Position numbers and translations under genes: made by a program
Notes under the pieces: generated by a model
What the model saw: only the letters and a program-made list of their open reading frames with translations
Told to the model about the DNA's origin: nothing
Database searches by the model: none
Shown: piece after piece, positions 61,803 through 64,000 of the stretch
Position numbering within the stretch: position 1 is the first letter of the stretch
Layout of the letters: each line of letters opens with the position of its first letter
Assembly (NCBI GenBank): GCA_021201665.1
Contig: JAJQEO010000046.1
Location: 1 to 64,000 of the forward strand
Length of the DNA stretch: 64,000 nucleotides
Source of the DNA: Lachnospiraceae bacterium
GTDB lineage: Bacteria; Bacillota; Clostridia; Lachnospirales; Lachnospiraceae
Direction: 5' to 3'

Positions 61803-62786
61803 TTAAGCCGCCCGGTCTTCTTTCCTCTTATTCGAGGCGACCGCTCTCCTCTTGATCTGGAATGCGTCGAACCACATCACGGCCAGCATGATCGAGCCCT
61901 TTGCGATGTACTGATAATACGTATTCAGTCCGGCCAGCTGCATGCCGTTTGCGAGAAGACCCATGATCAGAACACCGGCGATACAGTTCGCGATCTTGCC
62001 GTCTCCGCCGCGGACGGATACGCCGCCGACCAGGACGCCGGTCAGGACCGTGATCTCTGTGCCTGCCGCGGTGCCTGCCGCAGCAGCGCCTACACGGGCA
62101 GTCAGGATGACAGAACCAATGCCGCAGAACAGGCCTGCCACACAGCCGATCGCATATTTCATGCGTTTCACATTGATGCCGGCCAGTCTCGCGGCCGCCT
62201 CGTTGCCGCCAAGCGCGAACACGTATCGTCCGAAATAGGTGCGGTCCATAATAAAGCTCATGATTATACCGAATATGATCATGGCGATGGTCGCGTAGGT
62301 CAGACTCGGATGAAAAATCGTTCCCTGGCCGATTGCCTTAAAGCTGGTCGGCAGGTTGGAGATCGTCTTGGAATTTGTGATAACATAGGCAACGCCCTGA
62401 TATACGGTGCTGAGGCCGATGGATACAAAGATACGGGGCAGCTGCAGCAGCTGTTCAAGCAGGGTGCCGAGCGCGCCGAATGCCATACTGACGATGATGG
62501 TGATGATCACGACCAGCGGGATCGGAAGCCCTGTGTTAGTCAGCATCAGTGCCGCCAGAACGCCGCAGATACTCATCTGATATCCGACCGCCATATCCAG
62601 GCCTCCGGACATCATGATCAGCGCAATTCCGTAGGTACAGATGATGATGTACGCATTCTGGTTTAAGATATTCAGCAGATTTTTCACCGTCAGAAAGTTC
62701 TGGCTTGTAAAAGTAAATACGACACAAATCACAAGCAGCAGGACCCAGGCAAGGTTTCTTCTGCAAAAATCAACTACCTTAGACAT
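61803..62786 (-). CDS. Sugar ABC transporter permease (RbsC/MglC type)
   Basis: A 327-residue permease of the BPD_transp_2 family with about 8-10 hydrophobic helices. Family segments are SGGLDMAVGYQMSICGVLAA, FGRYVFALGGNEAAARLAGINVKR and TVLTGVLVGGVSVRGGDGKI. It forms a homodimer with the ATPase encoded just upstream (3-base gap). Substrates of the family are pentoses, galactose and autoinducer-2; which one cannot be told. Confidence 0.92.
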   Translation of the reverse strand: MSKVVDFCRRNLAWVLLLVICVVFTFTSQNFLTVKNLLNILNQNAYIIICTYGIALIMMSGGLDMAVGYQMSICGVLAALMLTNTGLPIPLVVIITIIVSMAFGALGTLLEQLLQLPRIFVSIGLSTVYQGVAYVITNSKTISNLPTSFKAIGQGTIFHPSLTYATIAMIIFGIIMSFIMDRTYFGRYVFALGGNEAAARLAGINVKRMKYAIGCVAGLFCGIGSVILTARVGAAAAGTAAGTEITVLTGVLVGGVSVRGGDGKIANCIAGVLIMGLLANGMQLAGLNTYYQYIAKGSIMLAVMWFDAFQIKRRAVASNKRKEDRAA

Positions 62787-62789
62787 ATT

Positions 62790-64000
62790 CTATTCCTCCT
62801 TCATCCCGGATGCCAGTTCCAGTACGCGATCCTGACTGAATTCCGGCTTTTTCAGTTCTCCGCTGAGTCTTCCTTCATGAAGCACCAGTATCCGGTCGCT
62901 CATGCCGAGCAGCTCTTCCATCTCCGAAGAGATCATCAGGATGGATTTGCCCTGTTCGACAAGACTGTTCATCAGCTTGTAGATCTCCTGTTTTGCTCCG
63001 ACATCGATGCCTCTCGTTGGCTCATCGAAAATCAGAATATCATTGTCAGCAGCAAGCACCTTTGCCACGACCACCTTCTGCTGATTACCGCCGGAGAGAT
63101 TACGCACCTCCTGTTTGACAGAGGGTGTCTTGATCTCCAGTGTCTTTACAAAGCGGTCTGTCAGCTCATCCAGCTTTTTGAAATTGAGAATGCCCATATG
63201 GCTGACCTTTTTCATGCTCATGATCGGGATGTTCCACTCGATGGTATATTCCAGAAATACGCCTTCCAGTTTTCGGTCCTCAGGGACCAGGCCGACACCC
63301 ATCTCTACGCCGTCCGCTGCGGAGGCCGCTTTCATCGCTTTTCCGCCGACCAGAATCTCTCCGCTCTCCGGCTTTACATCCCCGCAGAGCATCTTTGCCA
63401 GCTCCGTGCGTCCCGCGCCGACCAGCCCGGCCAGGCCAAGGATCTCGCCCTTGCGCAGCTCCAGATTGATATGGAAATCTCCGTTTCCGGTCAGGTCCTT
63501 TACCTGCAGCACCGGCTCCCCGATCGTTACATTCCGCTCCGGGAATTTCTCGGTAAGTTCACGGCCGATCATGTATTTGATCAGATCTTTCTTTGTAATG
63601 TCCGCTACATTTCTTGTCACCACATACTGCCCGTCCCGGAACACGGTCACACGGTCGCAGAGTTCAAACAACTCCTCAAGACGGTGGCTGATGTAGATGA
63701 CCGACACGCCCTTTTCCTTCAGGCGGCGCACAATACGGAACATATTTTCCACCTCTGCCATCGGGATAGAGGCCGACGGCTCATCCATGATCAGCACCTT
63801 ACAATTCTTTACAACTGCTTTCGCAATCTCCACGATCTGCATCTGCGCTGTCGAGAGCATCTGTACCTGGGTAGAAACATCAATCCTGACGCCGAGATCC
63901 TCCATGACCTCCTGTGAACGTTTCCGCATCTCTTTGAAATCCGGCATAAATGCCCGCTTCCCAACGTGATCGCCGAGGAAAATATTTTCCATGATGCTTA
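62790..64000 (-). CDS. Sugar ABC transporter ATPase (RbsA/MglA type), cut by the window edge
   Basis: About 400 residues of a double-domain ATPase of about 500. The first domain lacks its Walker A because the gene continues beyond 64000; MENIFLG near the edge is internal, not the start. Visible parts are LSTAQMQIVEIAKAV, Walker B VLIMDEPSAS, then a second domain with degenerate Walker A GLVGAGRTELAKM, signature LSGGNQQKVVVAKVL and ILIFDEPTRGIDVGA. It drives import with the downstream permease; the binding protein is expected outside the window. Confidence 0.93.
   Translation of the reverse strand, partial: SIMENIFLGDHVGKRAFMPDFKEMRKRSQEVMEDLGVRIDVSTQVQMLSTAQMQIVEIAKAVVKNCKVLIMDEPSASIPMAEVENMFRIVRRLKEKGVSVIYISHRLEELFELCDRVTVFRDGQYVVTRNVADITKKDLIKYMIGRELTEKFPERNVTIGEPVLQVKDLTGNGDFHINLELRKGEILGLAGLVGAGRTELAKMLCGDVKPESGEILVGGKAMKAASAADGVEMGVGLVPEDRKLEGVFLEYTIEWNIPIMSMKKVSHMGILNFKKLDELTDRFVKTLEIKTPSVKQEVRNLSGGNQQKVVVAKVLAADNDILIFDEPTRGIDVGAKQEIYKLMNSLVEQGKSILMISSEMEELLGMSDRILVLHEGRLSGELKKPEFSQDRVLELASGMKEE

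Noticed and set aside
62877-63917. 346-codon plus-strand frame
   Set aside because: Reverse shadow of the sugar ABC ATPase, which has all expected motifs on the minus strand.

Overview
The window looks like a chromosomal segment of an anaerobic, gut-type Clostridium relative, most likely Lachnospiraceae. The reasons are mixed GC content, strong AGGAGG ribosome sites, several AAA-ATPase/PD-(D/E)XK (DUF1703) genes, TRAP and Lpl/Rbs-type sugar uptake, GH2 and GH78 enzymes, oxygen-sensitive iron-sulfur chemistry and a pyruvate formate-lyase relic. No rRNA, tRNA or CRISPR array was seen. Family assignments come from reading the translated sequence, not from searches.

Layout. (1) 0.2-8.4 kb: a pflB fragment, then a seven-gene minus-strand operon: a periplasmic binding protein, two HgdB/BcrC-type 2-hydroxyacyl-CoA dehydratase relatives, their ASKHA activator, a NosR/NapH-like membrane polyferredoxin, a CcdA-like electron carrier and a Cys-cluster protein. 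A DtxR/IdeR-type operator covers its promoter. (2) 8.7-16.8 kb: an AAA/nuclease gene, then a second iron-type locus with a truncated membrane protein, a chimeric ATC-hydrolase ORF, YbaN and a CydDC-like ABC exporter pair; two promoters here carry related operators. (3) 17-20.7 kb: hicAB and a GH2 beta-galactosidase. (4) 20.9-24 kb: feoA, a heavy-metal P-type ATPase and csoR. (5) 24.5-30.9 kb: a KdgF/TRAP/GntR uronate-type operon and an MFS gene. (6) 30.9-45.5 kb: an accessory zone of duplicated, deleted and broken genes: DUF1703 copies, a secreted esterase-like lipoprotein and its fragment, an adhesin-like protein, a phage PolA with an amber codon, AlbA_2/Schlafen-type genes, an HsdR stub and a dense repeat island. 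(7) 45.5-54.8 kb: a rhamnoside-utilisation operon (binding protein, two permeases, two-component system, GH78, esterase). (8) 55-58.9 kb: relB with a collapsed toxin, then a nitrogenase-like mini-operon (two component-1-like proteins, a NifH-like reductase, a 36-aa membrane ORF, MarR). (9) 59-64 kb: a broken IS110, a HipA-like kinase with a small partner, and an Rbs/Mgl-type ABC transporter running off the window.

Two themes cut across the window. First, there are two unassigned low-potential redox systems. One is predicted to be metal-regulated; the other has a MarR-type palindrome at its promoter. Second, families of small palindromic DNA elements, many with GAA or AGT loops, lie both between genes and in frame inside genes. 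Several otherwise conserved proteins also carry in-frame low-complexity insertions that leave the catalytic motifs intact.
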